Below, in pieces: positions 46,901 to 55,180 of a stretch of DNA of 64,000 nucleotides. The stretch is from Planctomycetota bacterium (GTDB lineage Bacteria; Planctomycetota; UBA1135; GCA-002686595): positions 121,020-185,019 of the forward strand of contig JADJQU010000031.1 of NCBI GenBank assembly GCA_016712565.1. Direction: 5' to 3'. Position 1 is the first letter of the stretch. The number at the start of each line of letters is the position of its first letter. Under the pieces are notes generated by a model, which made no database searches, had not been told where the DNA came from, and saw only the letters and a list, made by a program, of their open reading frames with translations. The translations under genes and the position numbers were made by a program.

Positions 46901-47861
46901 AGGGCGCGACCCCCGGATCATCCTGGTGCCAGTGGGCCGTGCGCACGTCCTGGCCCGGCCGCCGGTCCGCGTTCCAATAGCGCGATCCGTCGGCGGAAAA
47001 GTAGCCGTTGTCGGAGCGCGGCAGCACCCACAGGGCCCGGCAGCCCTGGCTGCCGTCGTCGTCGTTGTCCGACGTGTACAGGTTTCCCTGGGAGTCGAGC
47101 GCCACCTCGTAGATGTTGCGGAAATTGTGGGCGCGCACGCTCTGGGAACCGCCCCTGGGATCGAAGCGCAGGATCAGGCCGCCGACCCACACCCGCCCGT
47201 CGTCGCTGACGAGGCCCGGCTGGTTGTCGGCCACGAACTCGCCGCCGTCGTTGTAGAGGGAACCCGAGCGCAGGGTGAACCCGTCCTTGTCCTTGACGAG
47301 GTGAGGCCCCGCGTTGCCGACCGCGACGTAGTATTGGCCGTCCGGTCCGATGACGAACGAGTGCACGCCGTGGTCGTGGTCGGGTCCGCCGAAGCCGGTG
47401 AGAAAGGTCTGGCGTTGGTCGGATTTTCCGTCGCCGTCCACGTCCGTGTAGAGGAAGACGTTGGGCGAGCAGGAGACCAGGGCCGACTTCTCGTTGACCA
47501 CGCAGATCCCAAGCGGCGCCACCAGGTCCTTGTCCTGCACGAAGACGCTGGACTTGTCCGCCGCGCCGTCGCCGTCGGTGTCCTCCAGGATCACGACCCG
47601 GTCGCCCGCGGGGTGGGCGAGGCCCGGATTGCGGCCGCGCCACTTGCGGTAGTTGACCGCCTCGGTGACCCAGATCCGGCCGCGCGCGTCCACGTCCATG
47701 GCCGTGGGGTTGAAGCACATCGGCGACTCGGCCCACAGGCCCACGGCGAGCCCCTCGGGGAGCGAAAAGTCGGCGGAAAGATCCCGCGGCGCGGCGCCGG
47801 CCTCCGGCTGGTCTTGGGGGGCCTGGGGCGGGAGGCACAGGGCCAGGAGCAACGTCAGCAT
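43935..47861 (-). CDS. PVC-type membrane-bound dehydrogenase / HEAT / NPCBM / cytochrome c / DUF1080 fusion
   Basis: A 1308-residue secreted protein typical of Planctomycetota but with an unusually complete fusion. Residues about 30-430 form a beta-propeller of the PVC-type dehydrogenase (GLAVGLWAESPMCFNPTAMDVDARGRIWVTEAVNY). A helical HEAT-like region follows. An NPCBM-like domain lies at about 745-890 (GLGTHADSEIAFTLP). A cytochrome c domain with CARCH heme attachment sits near residue 994. Then a DUF1080 / 3-keto-disaccharide hydrolase domain spans about 1115-1308 (LFNGVDLTGWTFF through NVVLRPLP). It probably oxidises and cleaves complex sugars at the cell envelope. A -10 box lies six bases before the ATG, indicating a leaderless transcript. 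Confidence 0.88.
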   Translation of the reverse strand: MLTLLLALCLPPQAPQDQPEAGAAPRDLSADFSLPEGLAVGLWAESPMCFNPTAMDVDARGRIWVTEAVNYRKWRGRNPGLAHPAGDRVVILEDTDGDGAADKSSVFVQDKDLVAPLGICVVNEKSALVSCSPNVFLYTDVDGDGKSDQRQTFLTGFGGPDHDHGVHSFVIGPDGQYYVAVGNAGPHLVKDKDGFTLRSGSLYNDGGEFVADNQPGLVSDDGRVWVGGLILRFDPRGGSQSVRAHNFRNIYEVALDSQGNLYTSDNDDDGSQGCRALWVLPRSDNGYFSADGSRYWNADRRPGQDVRTAHWHQDDPGVAPCGTFLGAGGPTGVLVVENAALGERFEGWMLAADAGASTVYGLAPRPQGSRVELDKSSFLVARERAEAGGKADWFRPSDVLLGTDGALYVSDWYDPGVGGHAMGDPQGHGRILRVTRRGENPRPPRIELGSDAGALAALASPAVNVRGRAARVLLAAADLPLLLQSRAKELQALDPATLARIAWVVAGRGVSLAPSDAAGAMVALRAGPNRPERLGLLARMAAAAGDPQSELTREYGNSSDPQAQAELSMLRDPGLLRELALALEADRSETALESWLFLASLCDGKDRTYLEALGIGARGREALLYTKLAAAAGDSAPWSEGMAALTWRLHTPASVPAVKTRAMAASLGLDLRRQAIDTLAFTQDRAAGEALLDVALAGPEDTREYACWWIRFRDTNDWSAWQLARQLGGGERASAKVLFESPLMHDGVLRAEVDLRGATRLYLAVDDGGNGNSCDWADWVDGALSGPGAELSLSDLPWSDARAGFGQVRKDLNCDGGPLVVAGKTHAKGLGTHADSEIAFTLPAGRFERLSISVGPDARGVEQNCGTSIRFRILAEVPPDPARFTAVEARLLDEQLPLGERQAAARELCATRDGGLFVLAGAERARYDEAARALLAEAIFHNPDLAVRALASERFQRPGAAGAAQSSLAALQALTGDARRGERVFFGESAQCARCHTFAGRGGDIGPDLTGLHAKYAPEAMFDAILNPSAGIAFGFDTWMFETDDDRVVSGFLLADGEKVIVKDTAGVRTVLDREEIVARRKVPVSAMPDNASAGLTPQELADVVAFLREDRAAPRTPGEPVALFNGVDLTGWTFFLNDPKAQASDVWSVADGVLDCKGNPVGYLRTEGVFEDFVLELDWRFPPGGEPGNSGVLLRRVGPDKVWPKSVEAQLQHRSAGDLWNIDEVPMVVDAKRTSGRRTAKQAPCNEVPQGQWNHYKITLDRGDLTLEVNGVVQNRASWVERVAGHICLQSEGSRIQFRNVVLRPLP

Positions 47862-47897
47862 GGCGTGAGCCTACCGGATTCGCTTACCTTCCCGCCC
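47862..47897. promoter_or_regulatory. Bidirectional leaderless promoter, PVC fusion (-) and fbp (+)
   Basis: Thirty-six bases separate the two start codons. Minus strand TAGGCT (47868-47873) ends six bases before the PVC-gene ATG. Plus strand TACCTT (47885-47890) ends seven bases before the fbp ATG. Any -35 elements must lie in the opposing gene or its promoter. Confidence 0.6.
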
Positions 47898-48914
47898 ATG
47901 GACCCCAGCGCCCCGACGACCCCGGCACGCCGTCTCACCGCCGGCGACAACCTGACCACCATCCAGAGCCACGTGCTCGCGGTGGAGGCCTCCCACCCCA
48001 GCCAGGCGGGGAGCCTGTCCTGGATCCTCTCGGCCCTGTCCCTGTCCGCCAAGGTGATCGCCTCGAAGATCCGCCGCGCGCGGCTCAACGACGTGCTGGG
48101 CTCCCTGGATTCGGAGAACGTCCAGGGCGAGCGCCAGGAGAAGCTCGACGTGATCGCCAACGAGACGCTCTTGCGCTGCCTGGGGGAGCGCGCCGGCGTC
48201 GCCATCGTGGCCAGCGAGGAGAACGAGGAGCCGATCCTGCTGCGCACGAACACCGAGGGCGAGCGCAAGTTCATCGTGCTCTTCGACCCCCTGGACGGCT
48301 CGGCCAATCTGGACGGCTGCGGCGGCGTGGGCACGATCTTCTCGATCCTGCGCCACGACCGGCGCGCCGGCTCTCCGGAGAAGGCCGTGCTGCAGCCCGG
48401 CGTGCAGCAGGTGGCCGCGGGCTACGTGCTCTACGGTCCCTCGACAGTGTTCGTGCTCACCATGGGCCACGGCGTGGACATGTTCGTGCTCGACCCGGCC
48501 ATCGGCGCATTCCTCAAGGTGGAGGCGGGCCTCAAGATCCCGCGCGCGAGCAAGAGCTACTCCTGCAACGAGGGCAACCGCCTCACCTTCCCGGACGGGT
48601 ATCAGAAGTACCTCGACTGGGCCCAGCACAACGGCTACTCCAGCCGCTACGCGGGCGCCATGGTGGCCGACGTGCACCGCATCCTGCTCAAGGGCGGCGT
48701 GTTCCTCTATCCGCCGACCAAGAAGGCCCCCGCGGGCAAGCTGCGCTTGATGTACGAGGCCAACCCCATGGCGATGATCATCGAGCAGGCGGGCGGCAAG
48801 GCCTTCGCGGGCAAGGACCGCATCCTCGAGATCGCCCCCGAGGACCTGCACCAGCGCACGTCGGTGGTCCTCGGCAGCCCGGCCGAGGTGGACCAGGTGC
48901 TCGCGCATCTGTAG
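47898..48914 (+). CDS. fbp: Class I fructose-1,6-bisphosphatase
   Basis: A 338-residue gluconeogenic enzyme hydrolysing fructose 1,6-bisphosphate to fructose 6-phosphate. Metal-binding motifs are clear: ASEENEEP with the Glu pair, FDPLDGSANLDGCGGVGTIFSI (normally DPLDGSSNID), and the substrate loop SSRYAGAMVADVHRIL followed by KLRLMYEANPMAMIIEQAGGKA. The length is standard. The start is fixed by the -10 box seven bases upstream. Confidence 0.95.
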   Translation: MDPSAPTTPARRLTAGDNLTTIQSHVLAVEASHPSQAGSLSWILSALSLSAKVIASKIRRARLNDVLGSLDSENVQGERQEKLDVIANETLLRCLGERAGVAIVASEENEEPILLRTNTEGERKFIVLFDPLDGSANLDGCGGVGTIFSILRHDRRAGSPEKAVLQPGVQQVAAGYVLYGPSTVFVLTMGHGVDMFVLDPAIGAFLKVEAGLKIPRASKSYSCNEGNRLTFPDGYQKYLDWAQHNGYSSRYAGAMVADVHRILLKGGVFLYPPTKKAPAGKLRLMYEANPMAMIIEQAGGKAFAGKDRILEIAPEDLHQRTSVVLGSPAEVDQVLAHL

Positions 48915-48942
48915 CCGCGGCGCACGCCCGGCCTCCGCCGGC

Positions 48943-48970
48943 GGCCCGGGCCGGATCGCCCGCCCGGGCC
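48943..48970. terminator. GC-rich hairpin between convergent fbp and epimerase genes
   Basis: A nine-base-pair stem GGCCCGGGC / GCCCGGGCC with a ten-base loop lies between the two stops, without a T tract. Confidence 0.45.
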
Positions 48971-48993
48971 CTGACTTGCCATGAGTCGGAGAG

Positions 48994-50148
48994 CTACGCG
49001 CGGAAGAGCTTGAGCAGCTCCGCCTCTTTCTCGGCGCTGAGGCCCGCCCGCAGCTTCGCCTGACGTTCGGCGGGCCGGGAGAGGTGCCAGGTGAGCGTGT
49101 CTTTCGTCGTGACCGCGATGCTGCGGAAGGTGAGCCCCGCCTTCACGGCCCGGGCGTTGCTCCAGGTGTGGAACCCGCGGCTTTCGCCGGCATAGGGCGC
49201 CCAGATCGGCAGGTCGACGCCCGGCTGCTTGGCCAGGAATTCGTGGTCCACCCAGACCGGCTTGAGGCTCGCCGACTCCGGGGCCGCCGCGGCGCGGCAG
49301 GCCTCGATGACCTCGCCCATGCTGAGCTTCTTGGCCGGCCCGCAGGCATTGAACACGCCCACGGTCTTCTGCTCGGCCACGCGCACCATCCACTCGCCCA
49401 GGTCGCGCACGTCGATGACCTGGATCGGGTCGCTCGCCGCGCCGGGCGCCAGCATCTCGCCACCGCGGGTCGCGCGCACGGGCCAGTACGTGTAGCGGTC
49501 GGTGGGGTCCTCGGGCCCGACGATGTAGCCGGGCCGGATCACCGCGCAACGGCCGGGGAAGGCGTGCTCGGAGGCCTGCTCGCACAGGGCCTTCAACGGA
49601 CCGTAGTTGGCGTAGCCCTCGCCCATGGACTCCACCGTCGGGTCTTCCATGGTGGCCACCGGCTCGGACTCGTCGGCGCCTTCCTTCTCGTTCTTCGCGT
49701 AGGCCGAGATGCTGGAGACGTAGACGTAGTGACCGACCCGTTCCTTGAGCAGCTCCGCGGACGCGCTGACCATGCGCGGGTAGTAGCCGCAGTCGTCGAA
49801 GCACACGTCCCACTTGCCCTCGGCCAGGGCCTTGAGGCCTTCGGCCTTGTCGGGGTCCCGGTCGCCCACGAGCCGCGGGACGTCGGGGAACAGCTCCGTG
49901 CGGGTCTTGCCGCGGTTGAAGAGCGTGAGCGAGTGTCCGCGGGCCTGGGCCGCGCGCACGATCGCCGGCCCGAGGAACCCCGTGCCGCCCAGGATCAGGA
50001 TCGAGAGCTTCTTCCCGGGCGGGGGCGAGTCCTGGCCGCGCAGCACGGCGGGGAGCATCACCGCGGCCGAGGCGGCGGCTCCGGCCTGAAGCAACGTGCG
50101 ACGATCGAGCGGACGACCGGCATTCTGGAACGTGGGCAGCTGGGACAT
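48994..50148 (-). CDS. NAD-dependent epimerase/dehydratase, Tat-exported
   Basis: A 384-residue extended short-chain dehydrogenase with a twin-arginine signal (LDRRTLLQAGAAASAAVMLPA), so it probably folds with its cofactor before export. The Rossmann motif GGTGFLGPAIV is at about residue 54, and FNRGKT suggests NADP or NAD binding by the Arg. YANYGPLKALCE holds the catalytic Tyr-x-x-x-Lys and VIRPGYIVGPEDPTDR follows. Exported epimerase-like proteins are frequent in Planctomycetota, but their substrates are mostly unknown. A GGAG sequence precedes the ATG by eight bases. Confidence 0.88.
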   Translation of the reverse strand: MSQLPTFQNAGRPLDRRTLLQAGAAASAAVMLPAVLRGQDSPPPGKKLSILILGGTGFLGPAIVRAAQARGHSLTLFNRGKTRTELFPDVPRLVGDRDPDKAEGLKALAEGKWDVCFDDCGYYPRMVSASAELLKERVGHYVYVSSISAYAKNEKEGADESEPVATMEDPTVESMGEGYANYGPLKALCEQASEHAFPGRCAVIRPGYIVGPEDPTDRYTYWPVRATRGGEMLAPGAASDPIQVIDVRDLGEWMVRVAEQKTVGVFNACGPAKKLSMGEVIEACRAAAAPESASLKPVWVDHEFLAKQPGVDLPIWAPYAGESRGFHTWSNARAVKAGLTFRSIAVTTKDTLTWHLSRPAERQAKLRAGLSAEKEAELLKLFRA

Positions 50149-50248
50149 GGGTTTCTCCGTTGGGGGTGAGCGTGCACGATGGCCTCGCGCGCGGCGTTCT
50201 GCTGCCACGCCGAGGTAAGAAATGGGCTCGAAGCCGGCCCGCGGCCCC

Positions 50249-51995
50249 TCAGGTCGTGGCCCCGACCCCGCCCTGGCCGTGTCCTGCGCCCAGGGAGATG
50301 GCCAGCATCAGGTCCGTGCGCGAAACCGAGCCCACCAGGATGCGCCCGCCGCGGCCGTCCACCACCGGCAGCCGCTCCCCGTCGTGGTGCAGGAAGGCCT
50401 GCAGGGCCTGGGCCAGGGTCGCGTCCTGTTCAACGTAGGGAAAACTGTCGTGCATGATCTCGCTGGCCAGGATCAGGTCGCTGAGGGCGGGATCGGACAG
50501 GAACGGCTTGACGTCGTGCAGCGACACGGCGCCCTGGAACCTCCGGTCGGGATCCACCACATACAGGTACTGGTGGCGGTGGGCATGGAAGGCCTCGACG
50601 ATGTCGTGGAAGCGCGCGTTGAGCCCGACGGTCACGGGCTTCGGCTTGACCAGGCTGGCGATGGTGCCCTCGATCCAGGCCTCCTCCGGCGCCACCCCGC
50701 CCTGCTTGAGCGAGCGCGCGTAGATCGACTGCGGGTCGATGCCGCGGGCGACGGTGTAGGCCGTCACGCAGGCCAGCATCAGGGGCAGCACGATGCCGTA
50801 GTCCAGGGTCATCTCGAACAGCGCCAGCATCGCCATCAGCGGCGCCTGGGTCGTGGCCGCCAGGAAGGCCCCCATGCCCACCAGCGCGTAGGCGCTCGGA
50901 CCCGCCGTCCAATTGGGGAACGCGCCGTGCACCGCGCTGCCGAACAGGTATCCGGCCGCCGCGCCGAAGAACAGGGTCGGGGTGAACACGCCGCCGACGG
51001 CGCCCGAGCCCACTGTCGCGCAGGTGCCCACCAGCTTGGCCACCAGGACCAGGGCCAGCGTCGCCGCGGGCAGGTTGCCCGAGATCACGGCCACCACGGA
51101 ATTGGAGCCGTTGCCCCACACCTCGGTGCGCGCGAGGGAGATCAGGCCGACGATGGCGCCCCCCAGGAACAGGCGCGACCAGAGCGGCAGCTGGGTGGCC
51201 TCGAACAGCCGCGCCGAGCCGCGCAGCAGGCGCACGAAGCTCGGGGCCAGGGCCCCCAGGGCCGCGCCCAGGGCCAGGTAGGGCAGGAACTCGAAGGCGG
51301 TCACCACTTCGAACCCGCGCACCGAAAACAGGGGTTGGGGGCCGATGATCTGGCGCGTCATCACCGTCGAGACCACGCTGGCGAAGATCAGCGGACCCAG
51401 GCTCGACATGGCGATGGTGCCGAGCACGATCTCGGCCACGAACAAGGCACCCGCGATGGGGGCGTTGTGGCGGCGGCGATGCCCGCGGCCGCGCCGCAGG
51501 CCACCATCAGCTTGAGCCGCGGACGGAGACCCAGGTGCGGCGTCCGATCCACGAGGCGGCCGTGGTCAAGAGTTGGGCCATGGCGCCCTCGCGACCGATG
51601 GACCCGCCCGAGGCCACGGTCAGGAACGACGACAGGGAACGCACCAGGGTGGGCGCCACGTGGATCGTGCCGTCGCCGATGGACACCGCCTCCATGTAGT
51701 CCCGCGAGGGCTTGTCGCGGGTCCAGCGCGAGCCGAGCTGGAGCACCAAGCCCGCCGCCAGGCCCCCCAGGGCCGGGACCGCGAGCCGCCGCCAGGTCTC
51801 CACATCCGTGGGCGCCGCCAGGGCGTTGGTGGACGTGCCGAAGAGGAACTCGCTCAGGACCCGCGTGCCGGTGCGGAACAGGGCCGACACGCAGGCGCCC
51901 ACCAGTCCGACGACTCCGGCCCAGAACAGCGTGACGTGCACGTCGCGCGGCCGAAGCGAGTCGGCGAGCCGGAACCGCAACTGGGGAAAACGCAT
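50249..51995 (-). CDS. CLC-type chloride channel/antiporter with CBS pair, two frame breaks
   Basis: The gene starts MRFPQLRFRLADSL and is broken near 51537 and near 51468. Adding one base at each site restores 582 residues without a stop. The CLC core is complete after correction: GGSIGREGAMAQ holds the gating Glu, GGVFTPTLFFGAAAGYLFG is the second filter motif, and about ten helices are visible. Two CBS domains follow (VEAFHAHRHQYLYVVDPDRR and LQAFLHHDGERLPVVDGRGG), which in relatives bind adenine nucleotides. Two single-base losses 70 bases apart in a conserved channel suggest sequence errors rather than decay. Confidence 0.85.
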
Positions 51996-52163
51996 CGGGG
52001 GAGGGGCGGGAGCGTACGGTACGCCCCCGCGCGTCCGATTCCAGGGCGCTTCCGGGGCCGGGCGGCCCCGCGCTCCCGCAGGCCACTGGGCTCCGGCGCC
52101 GGAGGGCCGCGGGGGAAGCCCCCCTCTCCGGACCGTCGCCGTTGCCCTCGGCCGGTTTTCGCG

Positions 52164-52169
52164 TAGGCT
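52164..52169 (+). promoter_or_regulatory. -10 box TAGGCT of the SGNH-like gene
   Basis: TAGGCT ends fourteen bases before GTG 52184, giving a leader of about eight bases. It supports GTG 52184 over an upstream TTG at 52142. Confidence 0.4.
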
Positions 52170-52183
52170 CGCCGGGTCCCTCC

Positions 52184-53404
52184 GTGAAGCTCCGACGACT
52201 TGCCCTGGGCCTCGCCTGCGGCCTTGCCGCCACGCTGGCCATGGATCTGGCCCTGGGGCGCTTCGCCCTGTCGGACGGCGAACTGGCGGGCCGCCCCGTT
52301 CCGCCCTACGGCGACATGGGCGAGGACCGCTTTCGCCTCCAGGCGGAAATCCGCCTGAAGGCCCTGGCGCAGGGCGCGGAGCCCACGCGCGTGCTGGCCC
52401 ACGACGCCGATCTGGGGTGGACCAACGCCCCGGGCTTCCGCTCCCCGGACGGCCGCCAGTGCTTCAATTCCAAAGGACTGCGCGGGACGAAGGAACATGC
52501 CCCGCGGCCGGCCCCGGGCGTGCTGCGCGTGGCCCTCTTCGGAGAGTCGTTCGTCTACGGCGAGGAGGTCTCCGATGGCGAGGAGTTCGGCTCGGCCCTG
52601 GAGGCCCTGGACCCGGGGATCGAGGTGCTGAACTTCGGCGTCAGCGGCTTCGGCACCGATCAGGCCCTGCTGCGCCTGCGGCGCGACGGTCGGGAATCGG
52701 CCGCCGAGGTGGTCTGCCTGGGCGTGATGCTCGAGAACATCAGCCGCAACCTCTCGCGCTTCACGCGACTGCGCAACCCCTACATCAAGGGCCTGGGCAT
52801 CAAGCCGCGCTTCCTGCTGGACCAGGACGCGCCCCCGGCCGAGCGGCTGGTGCTGATCGCAAGCCCCTTCGCCACCGAAGTCTCCCTGTGGGAGAGCGTG
52901 CTGGCGGGCACGCTGCCCGATCGCGTGCGCGAGCACGACCCCTTCGCCGAGCGGCCCTACGACGACCTTTTGTGGAAGAGCTCCTTCTACCGCCTCTGGA
53001 CCGGCTGGCGCGGCTCCGCGGCCCGGGACTACCGCACGATGTGGCGCGACGAGGCGAGCCCGGCCTACTCCTTGCTGCTGGCCCTCGCCGAGGCCTTCGA
53101 CGTCGAGGCCCGCGCCGCCGGGGCCCGGCACACCCTGGACCTGCTGTTCCCGCCCCGCGAGGACCTGGCGCACCTGGTGGGCGGCGGGGCTCCCTTCTGG
53201 GACCGCTTCGCGCGCGACCTGGCGGCGCGCCACATCCCGTGCCTGGACCTGGCGCCCGCCCTGGCCGCCCGGGCAAGGGAGCTCTCCGTGCCGGGGGACG
53301 ACGCCACGCGCACCGCCTACCGCGTGTTCCTGCGCGCGCACCTGAACGCCGAGGGCAATGCCGCCGTGGCCAGGGCGCTGCGGGATCGACTGCGGGCTTT
53401 GTAA
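52184..53404 (+). CDS. SGNH-like hydrolase family protein, membrane-anchored
   Basis: A 406-residue protein with an N-terminal signal anchor (LALGLACGLAATLAMDLAL). The SGNH fold is suggested by the block I-like FGESFVYGEEV, the block II-like NFGVSGFGTDQALLRL and the block V-like AHLNAEGN near the end. The Asp of GDS is Glu, and the final block has Asn in place of the usual Asp-x-x-His Asp. It may be a divergent acyl esterase of cell-surface glycans or an inactive relative. GTG 52184 fits the -10 box; the upstream in-frame extension would lie in the promoter. Confidence 0.65.
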   Translation: MKLRRLALGLACGLAATLAMDLALGRFALSDGELAGRPVPPYGDMGEDRFRLQAEIRLKALAQGAEPTRVLAHDADLGWTNAPGFRSPDGRQCFNSKGLRGTKEHAPRPAPGVLRVALFGESFVYGEEVSDGEEFGSALEALDPGIEVLNFGVSGFGTDQALLRLRRDGRESAAEVVCLGVMLENISRNLSRFTRLRNPYIKGLGIKPRFLLDQDAPPAERLVLIASPFATEVSLWESVLAGTLPDRVREHDPFAERPYDDLLWKSSFYRLWTGWRGSAARDYRTMWRDEASPAYSLLLALAEAFDVEARAAGARHTLDLLFPPREDLAHLVGGGAPFWDRFARDLAARHIPCLDLAPALAARARELSVPGDDATRTAYRVFLRAHLNAEGNAAVARALRDRLRAL

Positions 53405-53448
53405 AGACGACGGAGCCGGTTTCCTCCCGAAGGGTGCACCCTCCACGC

Positions 53449-53454
53449 TATCCT
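53449..53454 (+). promoter_or_regulatory. -10 box TATCCT and Shine-Dalgarno of the DinB gene
   Basis: TATCCT is followed by a leader of about 20 bases with AGGAGA eight bases before the ATG at 53482. It is a leadered contrast to the many leaderless starts. Confidence 0.5.
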
Positions 53455-53481
53455 CGGGGTTCCACCCCAGGAGAACAGCCC

Positions 53482-54150
53482 ATGCAAGCCACGCAACCGG
53501 GTCCGGTGATTCCCCAGCGCTACGTCGATGCCCTCGGCAAGCGCGACCCCATCGAATTGATGAGCAAAGCGGCCAAACGGCTGCGCAAGCTGCTGGAAGG
53601 CCGCTCGGAGAAGGAACTCGAGTGGCGGCCCGCGCCTGGCAAATGGTCGATCAAGGAAGTGCTCGCGCACCTCGCCGACGGCGAGATGATGATCGGCTCG
53701 CGCCTGCGCTTCGTGGCGGCCATGGACCGGCCCGTGATCGTCGGCTACGACCAGGACGCCTTCGTGGCGCGGCTGGGCGCCGAGCAGCGCAGCGCCGAGG
53801 AGTGCCTCGACGAGTTCCGCGCCCTGCGCGCCATCAACACCGCCTTGCTCTCGCGCCTGCCGAAGGAGGCCTTCGCGCGCATCGGGATGCACAGCGAGCG
53901 CGGCGAGGAGTCCCTGGGCCACATGGTGCGCCTCTACGCGGGCCACGACCTGATCCACGAGGCGCAGATCGCCCGGCAGTTCTCCGAGTTCAAGGCCGAC
54001 AAGCGCGCACGGCGCGAACGGGCCGAGGAGGAGAGCCGCGAGGCCGAAAGGCGCGAGAAGCGCGAGAAGCGCGAGAAGGCCCTGCGCAAGGCGGACCAGG
54101 CCTCCAAGTCCGAGAAGGCCCGCCGGCGACTGCTGGAGCCGCGGCGCTAG
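53482..54150 (+). CDS. DinB-family protein with charged C-terminal coiled coil
   Basis: A 222-residue protein. Residues about 20-170 are a DinB-type four-helix bundle (KWSIKEVLAHLADGEMMIGSR holds the first metal His; GHMVRLYAGHDLIHEAQIA the others). The last about 50 residues are strongly charged with KREKREKRE-like repeats, probably a coiled coil or nucleic-acid-binding tail. The TAG stop is part of the left end of the 182-bp palindromic element, so the present C-terminus may have been set by that insertion. The exact reaction is unknown. Confidence 0.8.
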   Translation: MQATQPGPVIPQRYVDALGKRDPIELMSKAAKRLRKLLEGRSEKELEWRPAPGKWSIKEVLAHLADGEMMIGSRLRFVAAMDRPVIVGYDQDAFVARLGAEQRSAEECLDEFRALRAINTALLSRLPKEAFARIGMHSERGEESLGHMVRLYAGHDLIHEAQIARQFSEFKADKRARRERAEEESREAERREKREKREKALRKADQASKSEKARRRLLEPRR

Positions 54151-54328
54151 CCCGACCTCTTCATGAGCTTCGGCTCCAACCCCCGCCCAAGCCCGTCCGG
54201 ACTGCGTTGCGCCAACGCGTTCGGTCCTCGGCGACCTGCAGGTCGCCTGCGGGAGAACGCGTTGTCACGCCTTGCCGGCCAGGCTTTGTCGTGGGTTTCG
54301 CTCAAAGCTCATGAAGAGGTCGGGCTAG
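54147..54328. mobile_element. 182-bp palindromic element, copy B (CTAG ends)
   Basis: Identical in length and about 92% identical to the copy at 41455-41636. The 23-base terminal repeats start CTAGCCCGACCTCTTCATGA. Relative to copy A they differ at two positions in each arm, and both changes preserve pairing. The internal 18-base palindrome is unchanged. A short direct repeat (CTAGTGGAGYCTGA) follows at 54325-54355. Confidence 0.85.
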
Positions 54329-54344
54329 TGGAGTCTGAACACTA

Positions 54345-55154
54345 GTGGAGCCTGAGCGACCACGGGCCCTGCCCGAACTCCGGCCTGAGCCCGTCCCCGT
54401 GACGCTCGCCGCGGATCCGGCTGCGCTCCCGGCGCCGAGTTCGGAGCGCGCGCTGGTGGTGGGCGCCACGGGCTACGTGGGGCGGGCCCTGGTGCGCGAG
54501 CTGTGCGCGCGGGGCGTGGCCGTGCTGGCCCACGGCCGGGCGGAGTCGCCGCGACTGGCGCGCCTGCGGGGTCCCTTCGCGGACCTGGGCGCCGAAGTGG
54601 TCACCACGGACTTCGATCGCGAGGCCCTGGCGCTGCTCCTCACCTCGCGCGCGGTGACCCACGTGTTCCTGTGCCTGGGCACCACCCTGCGCCGCTCCCT
54701 GGGGCGGGGTGCCGGCGGCCGGCGCGACACCTACGAGTCCGTGGACCTGGCCCTGTCCTCCCTGGTGATCGGGGCCGCCGTCGACAGCGGCCTCGCTCCC
54801 CGGGTCGTGTTGCTTTCCACCGCCGGAGCCCGGGCCGCCTCGCGCTGGCGCTACTTCGCCGTCCGCGGCCGCCTGGAGCAGGTCCTGATGGACTCGCCCC
54901 TGCCGTGGACCATCGCGCGGCCCGGCCACATCACCGGCCCCGACCGCGACGAATGGAGGCCCCTGGAGCGCCTGAGCGCCATGATCACGGACTGGACGCT
55001 CCTGTGGCTCGCCGTGCTCGGGATGCAGATCCTGCGTGAGCGCTATCGGCCCATCGGAGCCGGGGAACTGGCCAAGGCCCTGGCGCAACACGGCTTCGAC
55101 CCGCATTCCGTGCGCAAGATCCTGCCCGGTGAACGGCTGCGCGACTTTCCCTGA
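54345..55154 (+). CDS. NAD(P)-binding Rossmann-fold (atypical SDR) protein
   Basis: A 269-residue protein with the dinucleotide-binding motif VVGATGYVGRALVREL at about residue 38 and an atypical-SDR layout (FLCLGTTLRR, LLSTAGARAASRWRYFAVRGRLE with a Tyr-Lys/Arg-like pair, TIARPGHITGP). Such proteins act as isoflavone-reductase-like oxidoreductases or as assembly factors; no substrate is suggested. The start is GTG at 54345, next to the direct repeat left of the palindromic element. Confidence 0.75.
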   Translation: MEPERPRALPELRPEPVPVTLAADPAALPAPSSERALVVGATGYVGRALVRELCARGVAVLAHGRAESPRLARLRGPFADLGAEVVTTDFDREALALLLTSRAVTHVFLCLGTTLRRSLGRGAGGRRDTYESVDLALSSLVIGAAVDSGLAPRVVLLSTAGARAASRWRYFAVRGRLEQVLMDSPLPWTIARPGHITGPDRDEWRPLERLSAMITDWTLLWLAVLGMQILRERYRPIGAGELAKALAQHGFDPHSVRKILPGERLRDFP

Positions 55155-55168
55155 GCGCGCGCGGGCAG

Positions 55169-55174
55169 TAGTCT
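55169..55174 (+). promoter_or_regulatory. -10 box TAGTCT, leaderless promoter of apaG
   Basis: TAGTCT ends six bases before the ATG at 55181, inside the 26-base gap after the SDR gene. Confidence 0.5.
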
Positions 55175-55180
55175 TTGTCC

